Shown here: piece by piece, positions 7,516-15,851 of the stretch | Position numbering within the stretch: position 1 is the first letter of the stretch | Layout of the letters: the number at the start of each line of letters is the position of its first letter | Program-made: the position numbers and the translations under genes | The notes under the pieces: generated by a model | Told to the model about the DNA's origin: nothing | Seen by the model: the letters and a program-made list of their open reading frames with translations, nothing else | The model's database searches: none | DNA from: Candidatus Bathycorpusculum fermentans | Lineage (GTDB): Archaea; Thermoproteota; Bathyarchaeia; Bathyarchaeales; Bathycorpusculaceae | Assembly (NCBI GenBank): GCA_009787175.1 | Contig: WRGM01000169.1 | Coordinates: forward strand, 1 to 26,475 | Length of the DNA stretch: 26,475 nt | Direction: 5' to 3'

Positions 7516-8367
7516 TTACGCATATATCTTTCGGAAAAGCAGTGACGCATATCCCACTATGCTTTCATAGTTTCCTGAAGTGTCCCCGCTATTGTGGTAG
7601 CTTAGCAGTTTTGCTTTAGCGTTTAATCCTTTAGCATAAGTTATTAAAGCTACTATAGGGGCATATCCACATATTGTAATGTTTTGAGTTTCAACGGTTT
7701 TATAGAAATGGTATGCATCTAGAGCTGTTATTGCATTTAATGCTTGATTATCCTTTTTTTCAGCCTGCATAGCAGATTCATAATGGGTCATATCTGAAGA
7801 GGCAATAACAAGAGCGTTATGGTTGTTTAGGGCTTCAAGTAAGGCGTTGCCTACTTCAACTGCTGAAGTATAGTCCTGCAGTTGGAAGCATATTGGTATG
7901 AATTTGAATTTGTCACCATAGAGATATTGTAGGAAGGGAAGCTGTACTTCAATGGAATGTTCAAATTTGTGAGCGGTTTCATCAACATCAATAATATTGG
8001 TTTTTGAGAGAATTACGTCGGCTATTTCTGTGTCAATTTCTACGCCGCCAAATGGTGTCTGCCATGTTCCTTTTCGCATTAGAGATAAGGCACTTCCATA
8101 TCCGGTATGGTTAGGACCTACAATTATTACAGTGTCAGGTAGACCATCTTGGGCGAGCTCAAAAAAGCCGGAAGCGGCAACCATGCCTGAATACATGTAG
8201 CCAGCGTGTGGACAAATTAGTCCAACAATTTCGCGTGGATAATTACAGAAATTAACTTTGGGAAGTTTTTTAGGACCTAAATTGTTTAGAAAACAAGAGG
8301 AAATTTGGAGTTTAAGTGCTTCGGCGTCATTTTCATAAAATTGACCGGCGACAAATGGACGCCGAAA
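7516..8367 (-). CDS. MEMO family protein; start codon not canonical
   Basis: A MEMO1/class III dioxygenase-like protein of about 283 residues. The frame contains the family N-terminus RPFVAGQFY, the first metal ligand in CPHAGYMYSG, a second His in FEHSIEVQLPFLQY, and ASSDMTHYE and ICGYAPIVALI with the later ligand region. The first in-frame ATG (8196) lies within PHAGYMYSG and would remove RPFVAGQFY and the His of PHAG. Upstream of it there is no ATG, GTG or TTG back to an in-frame TGA at 8386-8388. AGGT lies 5 nt before a TTT codon at 8365-8367, which would give MRRPFVAGQFY, so I place the start there tentatively. The ATG at 8389, overlapping the S2 stop, is out of frame by one base. The gene follows rpsB, a conserved archaeal arrangement. 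Confidence 0.8.
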   Translation of the reverse strand, partial: FRRPFVAGQFYENDAEALKLQISSCFLNNLGPKKLPKVNFCNYPREIVGLICPHAGYMYSGMVAASGFFELAQDGLPDTVIIVGPNHTGYGSALSLMRKGTWQTPFGGVEIDTEIADVILSKTNIIDVDETAHKFEHSIEVQLPFLQYLYGDKFKFIPICFQLQDYTSAVEVGNALLEALNNHNALVIASSDMTHYESAMQAEKKDNQALNAITALDAYHFYKTVETQNITICGYAPIVALITYAKGLNAKAKLLSYHNSGDTSGNYESIVGYASLLFRKIYA

Positions 8368-8378
8368 CGGAGACCTGT

Positions 8379-9215
8379 TTAAAGGTCATCCTCCTCGTCT
8401 CGGGTAACTTTAGCTTCAAAATCGTCAATTGTTTCTTTAGGATCACTACCAATGCCAATTTCGCCGCGTTCGCGTAAAATTTGTCTTGCAAGTAGCCAGA
8501 AAATGACTGCAAGTGCGCGTCTGCCCTTATTGTTTGTAGGAATTACTAAATCGACACCTGCGAATTCATTATCAGTACTGCAGAGAGCAACTATGGGTAT
8601 ACCTACTTTAGAGGCTTCTTTAACAGCTTGAGCATCTGCTCGTGGGTCTGAAACAACGATGATTTCAGGATCAATACGTCTACTATACTGTGGATTGGAT
8701 AATTGTCCAGGGATGAATCTTCCAATGATAGGAGTTGAACCTGTTACTTCACAGAATTTTTTAACAGGTTCATGAGCGTATAGTCTTGTTGCTGAAACAG
8801 CAACTTTTGCTTTATCATATCTAGCAAGAAACTTTGCTGCTGTCCTAATTCTATCGTCAGTCCTTTTAACGTCTAAAACAAATAGACCATCAGGGCGCAC
8901 ACGATAGATAAATGATGCCATATCCAAAGTTTTCATTCTAGTACCAATATGAATACCCGCTGAAAGCAACGTGTCTCTTGGAAGCAATAACTCTTCTGCT
9001 GGAGGAACATCTTGTTTTTCCTCTTCAACAGGCTCATCTTCAACAAACTGAGTCTCATCTACAATGTCATCTTCAACTGACACTTCAGGACCAGCCTCAT
9101 CTACAACTGGCGTCCCTGTTATTGTTTCTTCCACTGTATTTTCAGTCAGAGTTGTTTCTTCTGCCTCTGGTTGGTTTTCAACTGGTTGACTTTCTTTAAC
9201 TTGGTCTTCTGCCAA
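8379..9215 (-). CDS. rpsB: 30S ribosomal protein S2 with acidic N-terminal extension
   Basis: Archaeal-type ribosomal protein S2 (uS2), a component of the small subunit. The core begins near residue 80 (LLSAGIHIGTRMKTLDMASF) and includes IGRFIPGQLSNP, VSDPRADAQAVKEA and IPTNNKGRRALA. Ahead of it lies an unusual extension of about 75 residues dominated by Glu, Asp, Val and Pro, probably disordered. The C-terminus is also acidic (TRDEEDDL). The start is TTG with GAGG nine nt upstream. The gene lies 15 nt downstream of enolase. Confidence 0.95.
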   Translation of the reverse strand: MAEDQVKESQPVENQPEAEETTLTENTVEETITGTPVVDEAGPEVSVEDDIVDETQFVEDEPVEEEKQDVPPAEELLLPRDTLLSAGIHIGTRMKTLDMASFIYRVRPDGLFVLDVKRTDDRIRTAAKFLARYDKAKVAVSATRLYAHEPVKKFCEVTGSTPIIGRFIPGQLSNPQYSRRIDPEIIVVSDPRADAQAVKEASKVGIPIVALCSTDNEFAGVDLVIPTNNKGRRALAVIFWLLARQILRERGEIGIGSDPKETIDDFEAKVTRDEEDDL

Positions 9216-9230
9216 TTTCTTATTCCTCTA

Positions 9231-10487
9231 TTATCGTATTTTTAAATCTGCCATTTTAGCCCTGTTTCCAAGGAAATGCTCAATTCTTATTAATTCATTG
9301 AGTTTTGCGATTCTTGTGCCTTCCACCACACCTGTTTTAATGACGGGGCATTTATAGGCTACAGCCAAGTGGGCTATGTGCCAATCGCATGTGTCTCCAG
9401 ATCGGTGGGATATTACAGGGATATATCCGTTACTTTGAGCTGTCTCTATTGTTCGAGCAGCGTCACTTAGTGTGCCTATCTGGTTAACTTTAATTATGAT
9501 AGCGTTTCCTGCGTTAATTCTTATACCATTATTTAACCTTTCAGTATTAGTTGTGAACAAATCGTCTCCACAAATCAAACAATTTCTAGTTTTACGAGTT
9601 AACTCGGCAAAACTTTTAAAGTCCTCTTCATGGAACGGATCCTCCACATATGCAAGATGGTATTTTTCAATTAACTCTCTCATGTATTCAAGCTGCTCGC
9701 CTGAATCACGCTTTACACCCTCATTAGAATAAACATATTTACTCTCTTTAGCATTCCAAAGAGAAGAAGCGGCAACATCAAGACCAAAGCCACATTCAAA
9801 ATCTAACTCATTACTAACATCATCACATACTTTAGATATAACATCAAACGCGTCAATGGTATCAATGTTAGCAATCCAGGCACCTTCATCACTTTTACCG
9901 CCATTAAAGGTGTTGCTTTTCTCTTTTAAGGCATCACCGATTTTTTTATGAATTTTAGCATTAGCAGCTACTGCCTCAAGGAACGTTTCTGCACCATGCG
10001 GAAACGCTAAATACTCCTGAATATCAGGCGATTTTCCAGTAGCATGCTGACCCCCACTTATACAGTTTCCAAGTGGATAGGGCAGACTTGTCGCTGAATT
10101 ACCTCCGAGAAATTGATACATAAGCAATCCATGGGAATTAGCAGCTGCTTCAGCATTAGCTAACGAGATAGCAAATGCAGCACTCCCACCAATGTTTTTA
10201 AAATTTTTACTACAACCATCGAGTTCATGAAGTATTTCATCTATTTCCTCTTGAGAATCAGCATTTAACCCTGCAAGTTCAGGAGCAACAAATTCTTCAA
10301 TTTTTTTAATTGCCTCATCAACACTATCTTGCGGGAAAGGTAGAACTTCAGCTTTTCCACGACTTTTTCCAGCAGGAGCAGAAGCTCTCCCAAAGCCGGA
10401 TGTCGTTACTACATCCACTTCAATAGTTTCCTCTCCGCGGTTGTTGAAAACTTTTCGTGCAATTAAATCTTCGATGAAAGACGACAC
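9231..10487 (-). CDS. eno: enolase
   Basis: Interconverts 2-phosphoglycerate and phosphoenolpyruvate in glycolysis and gluconeogenesis. The protein of about 418 residues carries ISGGQHATGKSPDIQE, DEGAWIAN, the metal ligands in FGLDVAASS, VEDPFHEEDF and CGDDLFTTN, the catalytic Lys in IKVNQIGTL and SHRSGDT. The loop usually written GASTG is GKSRG here. I favour the GTG at 10487 (MSSFIEDLIARKVFNNRG): GAGG lies 6 nt upstream, in GAGGATATCTGTG. The TTG at 10499 would overlap that sequence. Eno and rpsB sit together as in many archaea, but the rpoN and rpoK genes often found beside them are absent. Confidence 0.95.
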   Translation of the reverse strand: MSSFIEDLIARKVFNNRGEETIEVDVVTTSGFGRASAPAGKSRGKAEVLPFPQDSVDEAIKKIEEFVAPELAGLNADSQEEIDEILHELDGCSKNFKNIGGSAAFAISLANAEAAANSHGLLMYQFLGGNSATSLPYPLGNCISGGQHATGKSPDIQEYLAFPHGAETFLEAVAANAKIHKKIGDALKEKSNTFNGGKSDEGAWIANIDTIDAFDVISKVCDDVSNELDFECGFGLDVAASSLWNAKESKYVYSNEGVKRDSGEQLEYMRELIEKYHLAYVEDPFHEEDFKSFAELTRKTRNCLICGDDLFTTNTERLNNGIRINAGNAIIIKVNQIGTLSDAARTIETAQSNGYIPVISHRSGDTCDWHIAHLAVAYKCPVIKTGVVEGTRIAKLNELIRIEHFLGNRAKMADLKIR

Positions 10488-10633
10488 AGATATCCTCAAG
10501 TCGCTATAATTCTTGCTACCCGCTTATTTTATGTTTCGGATACAGTGAACAGGACTTGATTAGAAAACATAAAAAGACAACAAACTATGAGGCCACCACT
10601 AAAAGGGCACATGATAAAAATGGGGAGTAAGAA

Positions 10634-12460
10634 TTATTTGTTTTTGTTCTTTACGGTGTCATCTTTTTTGTCTTCTTCTTTAACAATTTTAGTGTAATAA
10701 TATTCACCAATGCTTTTCTGAAATTCATCCATTTGAGAACTTTCTTTGTTAACACGTGGTCGTAGAGTGGTTGGGTCACGACGGAAAGTTATATTCATTT
10801 CTTTAAGGAACATGTTCATACCCTGTCGCAGTGTAGTGGGCGTGTTGGCAACACCTGAGATGCCGGGTTCACCGTTAAATACCATTAGTCGGTCCGCGAT
10901 AAAGTCTTGTGTTACGACGTCGTGTTCGACTACGAATGCTGGGATGCCGTGTGCTTCAACTACGCGGCGGAGGGTTTTGGCTATATTTAAGCGTTCTTCG
11001 ACATCTAAATATGCACTGGGTTCATCAAGTAGGTAGAGATCAGTTTTGCGGCTAAGGCATGCGGCGATTGCGACTTTTTGGAGTTCACCGCCGCTAAGTT
11101 CCATAACATTTCTGTCCATAAGAAGTTGAAGGCGTAATGGTTGGGCAATTTCGGTTTTATACCATGATGAGGTAAAGTTTTCCTTAGCGACACTCATTAG
11201 TAATTCTTGTACTGTGCCAGGATAGTCAGGGGATATATATTGGGGTTTATAACTGACGGTTAATTCTCCAAATTTGCGTTTATCGTTGGATTCTTCTATG
11301 CCGGCTAGAATTTTAACGAATGTTGTTTTGCCAATGCCATTTGGTCCTAATATGCCAATTATTTCGCCGCTGCGAATTTCTCCGGGTTCAGCTTTTAGGG
11401 TAAATCCTTGAAAAGTTTTTTCAAATGCGTCCCATTTTAGTAAGGGAGCATTGATATTCATGCCTGCTGTTGGGGGTCTTTCTTGGAAGACTATGACTTC
11501 TTTGCGGAATTTTATGTTTTCGTCTGAGATATAGCCCTGTAAATAGATGTTTATACCTGTTCGTACGCCGTGGACGCGAGAAACAACGCCATAGACGCCT
11601 GGGTCGCCGTAGAAGAGGCATATTTGGTCAGAGAGATAATCGATGATTGCTAAATCGTGTTCAGCAACGATTATGGTTTTTTGTTGTTCCTTTAAACTGC
11701 GTATGGCACGTGCAACGGCGAGTCGTTGTTTAACATCGAGATAGCTTGAAGGTTCATCAAAGAGATAAACATCTGCGTCTCGGCTTAAAGCTGCTGCAAC
11801 TGCAACGCGTTGAAGTTCACCGCCGCTTAAAACTTCAAGAGGTCTGTCCCAAATTTTGCGAAGTTCTAGCTCGTCGATAAGTTGTTCGAGAATTTTGCGT
11901 TCATCAACTTTTTCTAGTAAATCGCCAGATTTTCCTGTGACGGTTTTAGGGATTTTATCAACATACTGAGGTTTACTGCTGACTCTGAGTTTTTTCTCAC
12001 TTATTTTCTGAAAATAATCTTGAAGGTTTGAACCACGATAATGTTGAATTATTTCGTTCCATTCAGGCGGATTATCATATTGACCAAGATTAGGTTTAAT
12101 GCCGCCTGAAAAAACTTTGAGAGTAGTACTCTTTCCTATACCGTTTTGTCCTAATAGGCCAAGAACTGTACCAGCTGAAGGCATAGGTAATCGGAAAAGT
12201 TTAAAGCTGTTTTCACTAAAGCGGTGGCTACAATCAGCATCAAGTTCGTTAGGTAAATTAACTATGCTAAGTGCTTTAAAGGGGCACTTTTTGACACAAA
12301 TACCACAACCGCTACAGAGCATTTCAGATATTACTGCCTTAGTACCTTCTACACGTATTGCTTCAACGCGGCTTCTTACCATTGGGCAGAAATTTACGCA
12401 CAACTGATTACATTTCTTAACTTTGCATCTATCCTGATCTAAAACAGCTATTCTTGTCAT
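10634..12460 (-). CDS. ribosome recycling ATPase ABCE1/RLI
   Basis: A 608-residue ABCE1 (RNase L inhibitor) protein that splits ribosomes after termination together with aRF1 or Pelota. The N-terminal iron-sulfur domain has Cys12, 17, 21 and 25 and Cys49, 52, 55 and 59 (CSGCGICVKKCP). The first ATPase has GQNGIGKSTT, LSGGELQRVA and FDEPSSYLDV; the second has GPNGIGKTTF, LSGGELQKVA and LDEPSAYLDV. The hinge segments and the C-terminal TFRRDPTTLRPRVN are typical. It ends in a lysine-rich tail. ATG start; an A/T-rich TTTTTAAATTT lies 11-21 nt upstream. The gene is on the same strand as, and upstream of, enolase. Confidence 0.97.
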   Translation of the reverse strand: MTRIAVLDQDRCKVKKCNQLCVNFCPMVRSRVEAIRVEGTKAVISEMLCSGCGICVKKCPFKALSIVNLPNELDADCSHRFSENSFKLFRLPMPSAGTVLGLLGQNGIGKSTTLKVFSGGIKPNLGQYDNPPEWNEIIQHYRGSNLQDYFQKISEKKLRVSSKPQYVDKIPKTVTGKSGDLLEKVDERKILEQLIDELELRKIWDRPLEVLSGGELQRVAVAAALSRDADVYLFDEPSSYLDVKQRLAVARAIRSLKEQQKTIIVAEHDLAIIDYLSDQICLFYGDPGVYGVVSRVHGVRTGINIYLQGYISDENIKFRKEVIVFQERPPTAGMNINAPLLKWDAFEKTFQGFTLKAEPGEIRSGEIIGILGPNGIGKTTFVKILAGIEESNDKRKFGELTVSYKPQYISPDYPGTVQELLMSVAKENFTSSWYKTEIAQPLRLQLLMDRNVMELSGGELQKVAIAACLSRKTDLYLLDEPSAYLDVEERLNIAKTLRRVVEAHGIPAFVVEHDVVTQDFIADRLMVFNGEPGISGVANTPTTLRQGMNMFLKEMNITFRRDPTTLRPRVNKESSQMDEFQKSIGEYYYTKIVKEEDKKDDTVKNKNK

Positions 12461-12587
12461 ACAAAAATAGAAATTTAAAAAGACAGTAATAAACCATAAC
12501 CTTAACAGATAACAGAAATTACCTACATTTTATAGCTTTACAAAAAATGTTATAAAAGAATTAAAAGAAAAGAAACTGATAATCGTT

Positions 12588-12593
12588 AAAAAA
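12588..12593 (-). terminator. T-run downstream of the acidic micropeptide
   Basis: The minus strand has a run of six T's here, followed by TTTCTTTTCTTTTAA, just after the stop at 12601. Oligo-T tracts of this kind terminate archaeal RNA polymerase. Confidence 0.35.
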
Positions 12594-12600
12594 GGCTATT

Positions 12601-12678
12601 TTACCATTCTTCTTCTTCCCATTCTTCATCCTCGCCTTCTTCCCACTCTTCATCTTCGTCAATTCTATACATCAACAT
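12601..12678 (-). CDS. candidate acidic Trp-repeat micropeptide
   Basis: A 25-codon ORF whose product ends DEDEEWEEGEDEEWEEEEW, with tryptophans spaced 8 and 5 residues apart in a run of Glu and Asp. GAGGTGA, close to the archaeal Shine-Dalgarno consensus, lies about a dozen nt before the first ATG; a second in-frame ATG two codons on is better for spacing only if the first is skipped. An oligo-T tract follows the stop. There is no larger frame here. It is 140 nt upstream of ABCE1 on the same strand. The repeat makes it unlike random sequence, but a low-complexity coincidence remains possible. Confidence 0.45.
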   Translation of the reverse strand: MLMYRIDEDEEWEEGEDEEWEEEEW

Positions 12679-12880
12679 GCCCTTTTTTTCACCTCACCAC
12701 AAAAGCGGTTAAGTATCCAACTATTCACAGATAATTTTAAAGATTTAGCTACGACAAATGACTATAGTTTACACCAAAAACAGGAAATAATAAAGTTTTT
12801 TGCATAATTTTTTCTCCATTACAAATCAACAAAACAGGCAAAACCATTAAATTTAACATAAACTCATCAATTACAGTGGG

Positions 12881-12937
12881 ATGATGTGAGGCGACGGCTT
12901 TGAGCATAAGCTGTGAGAAATCGTCAAATAACACTGA
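12881..12937 (+). ncRNA. weak C/D box sRNA candidate
   Basis: The plus strand has ATGATGT (C box-like, 12881-12887), 12 nt, TTGA (D'-like, 12900-12903), 9 nt, GTGAGAA (weak C'-like, 12913-12919), 14 nt and CTGA (D box, 12934-12937). TGG before and CCA after could form a 3-bp end stem. Total length and the 12-nt spacing to D' fit archaeal methylation guides, but only the D box is perfect and I found no target. Confidence 0.22.
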
Positions 12938-13002
12938 CCAGCATGATCAAATAATTTTTTAGACTTTATATAAAATGGTACATCTAAAAGGTTATTATTA
13001 AC

Positions 13003-13009
13003 AAAAAAA
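13003..13009 (-). terminator. T7 terminator of the propeller gene
   Basis: A run of seven T's on the minus strand, about 15 nt after the stop of the propeller gene, in CCTTTTTTTG. It is an intrinsic oligo-T terminator by position and composition. Confidence 0.5.
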
Positions 13010-13023
13010 GGAAGGATTGTTTT

Positions 13024-15537
13024 TTATTTCTTTCGAAGTATCAATAGACAGGCGATTATGACTGTTATAATTATTGCAATGCCCATACCAATGATGTATA
13101 ATTCATATGATACGATTCCGTCTGGTGCTTCTGTCGCTAGTAAGCCAGTGTTTGTATAGTCACCATAGTATGCTTTTGAGCCATAGAAGAATGCAAAGAT
13201 ATCATATTGACCTTCTATTTCTGGTGTGAATTGTATTGCAAAGTTTCCTTGTGCATCGCTTACTGTTTCGCCTATAGGAATTTCGTTACCATTAGGGTCA
13301 AATGCCCATAAATCTATGCTAACACCGTTTACGTTCTTTGCTAGGTCAAAGTTTTTGTAGACATATAGCATCCACTCACTCATGTCTTCATCAGCCATAG
13401 CTGGAACACCTCTTGGGAATCTGAGCTGGAGTCTATCGCTTTGTGTACCTGGTGAAATGTCCATGATAGTTCCTGTAATTAGAATAGGTTTACCTACTGT
13501 AACAGCTGTGTTAGGTGTTGACACTGTTATGGAAGTTGGTCCTTTGCCGATTGCATAAATCTGTGAATCATATGAGTCTATAGTAGCAATTATGCTATCG
13601 CCGATGATTGCGCGACCACCCCAAGCTAATTGTCGGAATGCACCATAGATTTCCCAAGCTATAGTACCATCTTCTACATTAAGTGCAAAGAATGGTGCGC
13701 CTCTTGGTTTAGGTTCTAGAGAGGAGTGTTCATAATGTCCTAGATAGATTTTACCGTCTGAAACGAAGCATAAGCATAGCCACCAGTTTGCTGTAGTATA
13801 AGATTCGCCATATGTATCAACTGCTTCATATGTCCAAAGTACTTCACCTGTTGCAACATCATAACAATAGACAATACCGCCGACACTTGCTTCAAAAAGT
13901 TTGCCGTATGCAATAACTTTTTCGGGTGACGAGTTTGATGTAGCTCCACCCCATCCGTCTGCGTATATCTGTGGTTCTGATTGCCATAGTAAGTTACCAG
14001 TCTCTAAACTGAAAATATAGTTAACCCTGTTTTCTTTTGTCCAGAAAACACCCACGTAAGGTTCAGAAGAAAATGCTGCCCAACCTGTTTGTGTTTCACT
14101 ACCGCCAATAGAGATACCTTCCCACTCGCCTGCAGCTGGCTGCCAGTATTTTTGATTAAATAACATTACTCCAAAGTTATTTTCGTCAAGAGAGACCGCT
14201 GAGAGTGTTACGCCTGCTGAGGAAACGTTAGCAAATATAGCGCGATCTGTTGGAAATACCATTATTGGTGTTCCCAAGTTTCTTGGTAATGAGATGTTAA
14301 AATCGTAACCACGTGTTGTCGCATTGTATTCTCTAGGACCAGTATTTTGACTAACTTGACTACCCCAAGCAGAGCCGGAGAGGGCTACAACTGTTGAAGA
14401 GTTCCATTGTCGTAACATATAATCTGGCTCTTCAGGTGTTCCTGCGTTAACAACTGTGTATTTTAGCATTTCACCGCGTGGACCATAGTAAACCTCTCCG
14501 CCTGGAACGTTAGTCATAGTATATATGTGCTCACCATTTATTGGATTAAGGGCAACCCAAGTGGTACCAGAGGTTCCGTTAGTTATCCAAAGATATCCCC
14601 ATGCACCACGGTTATTCATACTCTCATATGATATAATTTGTGCACGGTTGAGTCTAGCGTTTGGTCCAAATTCTGCAAGTGACCTTTCCCATACAGTATT
14701 TCCTGTATGCAAGTCAATTGCTTTGATTTTTTGATGCATTCCGCTGTTACCACCACTATAGACTGGCGCTACATTGTAATACAAGATGCCAGCAATAATG
14801 ACGGCGCCATAGAATTTGCCTTCATAAGCATCGCCGTGTTGAAAAGCAACATCACCGAAATCGCCGACCAAGCCACCCAGATATTGATCATCAGGTGTAG
14901 CCCATAGAATGTGGGCGGTTTCGGGTGCATTATTATATGGAGCATACAAATTGTTAACACGTGATTTTTGTACTAACCAACTTCCTGCAACAGAGTACCA
15001 TTCACGTAATTGACCATCAATTGGTCTTGTCCAGTACTCTACAGGGAAATTTGAGTAGCCAGGATGACTAGGTTGTACATAGTCAGCTAGTACTTGTAGA
15101 GTGATTGGTGGAGATTCACTTGGCAAATAATATGCACGTGTAGTACCTGTTGTGCTAGCATAGTATTCTGCACCTGGGAAAAACGATTGTAATGTATATG
15201 TACCTTCTTTTGTCGGCGTATATCTCATACCGCCCATACCTGTAGACCATGTCATCCCATGAAGAGTTTCAGTTATACCATCTGGATCAGTAACTCTTAT
15301 AGTTAAATTCCAGCCATCACCATTAGTCCGCAAATAGTTCAACAGACCGAAATTGACTAGAACGCTTTGTCCAACACCAGTAACTCTTGGAACAGTGTCA
15401 ACAAATGGAAAAGTAGCTTTATCTGCAGCGGTTGTTTGCGCAGTAGTACTCGGCAAAGTAATCATAGTTGCAACAAATGACAGCACCATAAGTATCGCTA
15501 TTGTAGAAAATATAGATTTATGTTTTAAACTTCGTAT
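13024..15537 (-). CDS. secreted, membrane-anchored PQQ-like beta-propeller protein
   Basis: A large extracellular protein (821 residues from the first ATG, 15489; about 837 from 15537). The N-terminus is a signal peptide ending near STTAQTTA. An Ig-like domain follows (TIRVTDPDG, EGTYTLQSFFPG), then a beta-propeller with repeats ending GNTVWERSL, GNLLWQSEP, GEVLWTYEA and DGTIAWEIYG, typical of PQQ-binding-like blades. A second Ig-like domain (TVGKPILITGTI through EIEGQYDIFAFF) leads to a C-terminal helix (YIIGMGIAIIITVIIACLLIL) and RKK. It probably projects from the cell surface; the ligand is unknown. The open frame reaches 15540 and encodes a basic, hydrophobic signal peptide without ATG, GTG or TTG. 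GAGG lies 8 nt before an ATA at 15537; an ATG at 15544 would fit if one A of its A-run were removed. Confidence 0.8.
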   Translation of the reverse strand: MRSLKHKSIFSTIAILMVLSFVATMITLPSTTAQTTAADKATFPFVDTVPRVTGVGQSVLVNFGLLNYLRTNGDGWNLTIRVTDPDGITETLHGMTWSTGMGGMRYTPTKEGTYTLQSFFPGAEYYASTTGTTRAYYLPSESPPITLQVLADYVQPSHPGYSNFPVEYWTRPIDGQLREWYSVAGSWLVQKSRVNNLYAPYNNAPETAHILWATPDDQYLGGLVGDFGDVAFQHGDAYEGKFYGAVIIAGILYYNVAPVYSGGNSGMHQKIKAIDLHTGNTVWERSLAEFGPNARLNRAQIISYESMNNRGAWGYLWITNGTSGTTWVALNPINGEHIYTMTNVPGGEVYYGPRGEMLKYTVVNAGTPEEPDYMLRQWNSSTVVALSGSAWGSQVSQNTGPREYNATTRGYDFNISLPRNLGTPIMVFPTDRAIFANVSSAGVTLSAVSLDENNFGVMLFNQKYWQPAAGEWEGISIGGSETQTGWAAFSSEPYVGVFWTKENRVNYIFSLETGNLLWQSEPQIYADGWGGATSNSSPEKVIAYGKLFEASVGGIVYCYDVATGEVLWTYEAVDTYGESYTTANWWLCLCFVSDGKIYLGHYEHSSLEPKPRGAPFFALNVEDGTIAWEIYGAFRQLAWGGRAIIGDSIIATIDSYDSQIYAIGKGPTSITVSTPNTAVTVGKPILITGTIMDISPGTQSDRLQLRFPRGVPAMADEDMSEWMLYVYKNFDLAKNVNGVSIDLWAFDPNGNEIPIGETVSDAQGNFAIQFTPEIEGQYDIFAFFYGSKAYYGDYTNTGLLATEAPDGIVSYELYIIGMGIAIIITVIIACLLILRKK

Positions 15538-15611
15538 TTTTCATACCTCAAAAGAGTAAATGTAGCCAATGCAATTAATAAACTTAACCATAATTGAAAA
15601 AATTGAAGCAT
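15525..15611 (-). CDS. candidate 28-residue membrane micropeptide
   Basis: A 28-codon ORF with ATG preceded by GGGGGTTGAT. The product has one hydrophobic segment (LWLSLLIALATFTLL) and a charged end RYEKYEV. It ends inside the start region of the propeller gene in a different frame, so the two would overlap by about a dozen bases, a layout that would couple their translation. It may be only a leader or a chance frame. No family recognised. Confidence 0.35.
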   Translation of the reverse strand: MLQFFQLWLSLLIALATFTLLRYEKYEV

Positions 15612-15851
15612 ATCAACCCCCATCCCCACATATTTTACAAAAAAATTCAGACTATAAATTTAAAAACAAATAACAATGAATGGTAAGATTACATTTTATG
15701 ACCTGACAAGTAGAATATAAATTGAAAAATGTGTATCGTGTAAATGGCTAAACGATGCAAAGTATTGCCACGATGCCAATTGTACATGCATTTATCAAAT
15801 ACATATAGATATACAACAAAAATGTTCCTAAAAATTTCTGCAAATTTTGTT
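15612..15851. other. intergenic stretch, nothing identified
   Basis: A 240-nt AT-rich gap between the TRAM gene stop and the small membrane ORF. No recognisable gene, tRNA-like fold or repeat. It should hold the terminator for the TRAM operon and the promoter of the micropeptide and propeller pair. Confidence 0.4.

Larger units (their letters stand above)
12679..13023. other. intergenic stretch, no convincing protein gene
   Basis: A 345-nt AT-rich gap between the acidic micropeptide and the propeller gene. It contains a 61-codon minus-strand frame (12749-12934) with no family resemblance or Shine-Dalgarno sequence, a TATA-like TTTATATAAAA at 12965-12975, a possible C/D box RNA at 12881-12937 and the T-run that ends the propeller transcript at 13003-13009. 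Confidence 0.5.

Noticed and set aside
12749..12934. 61-codon minus-strand frame in the gap before the propeller gene
   Set aside because: No family resemblance, no Shine-Dalgarno sequence, and composition like the surrounding AT-rich DNA; not called as a gene.
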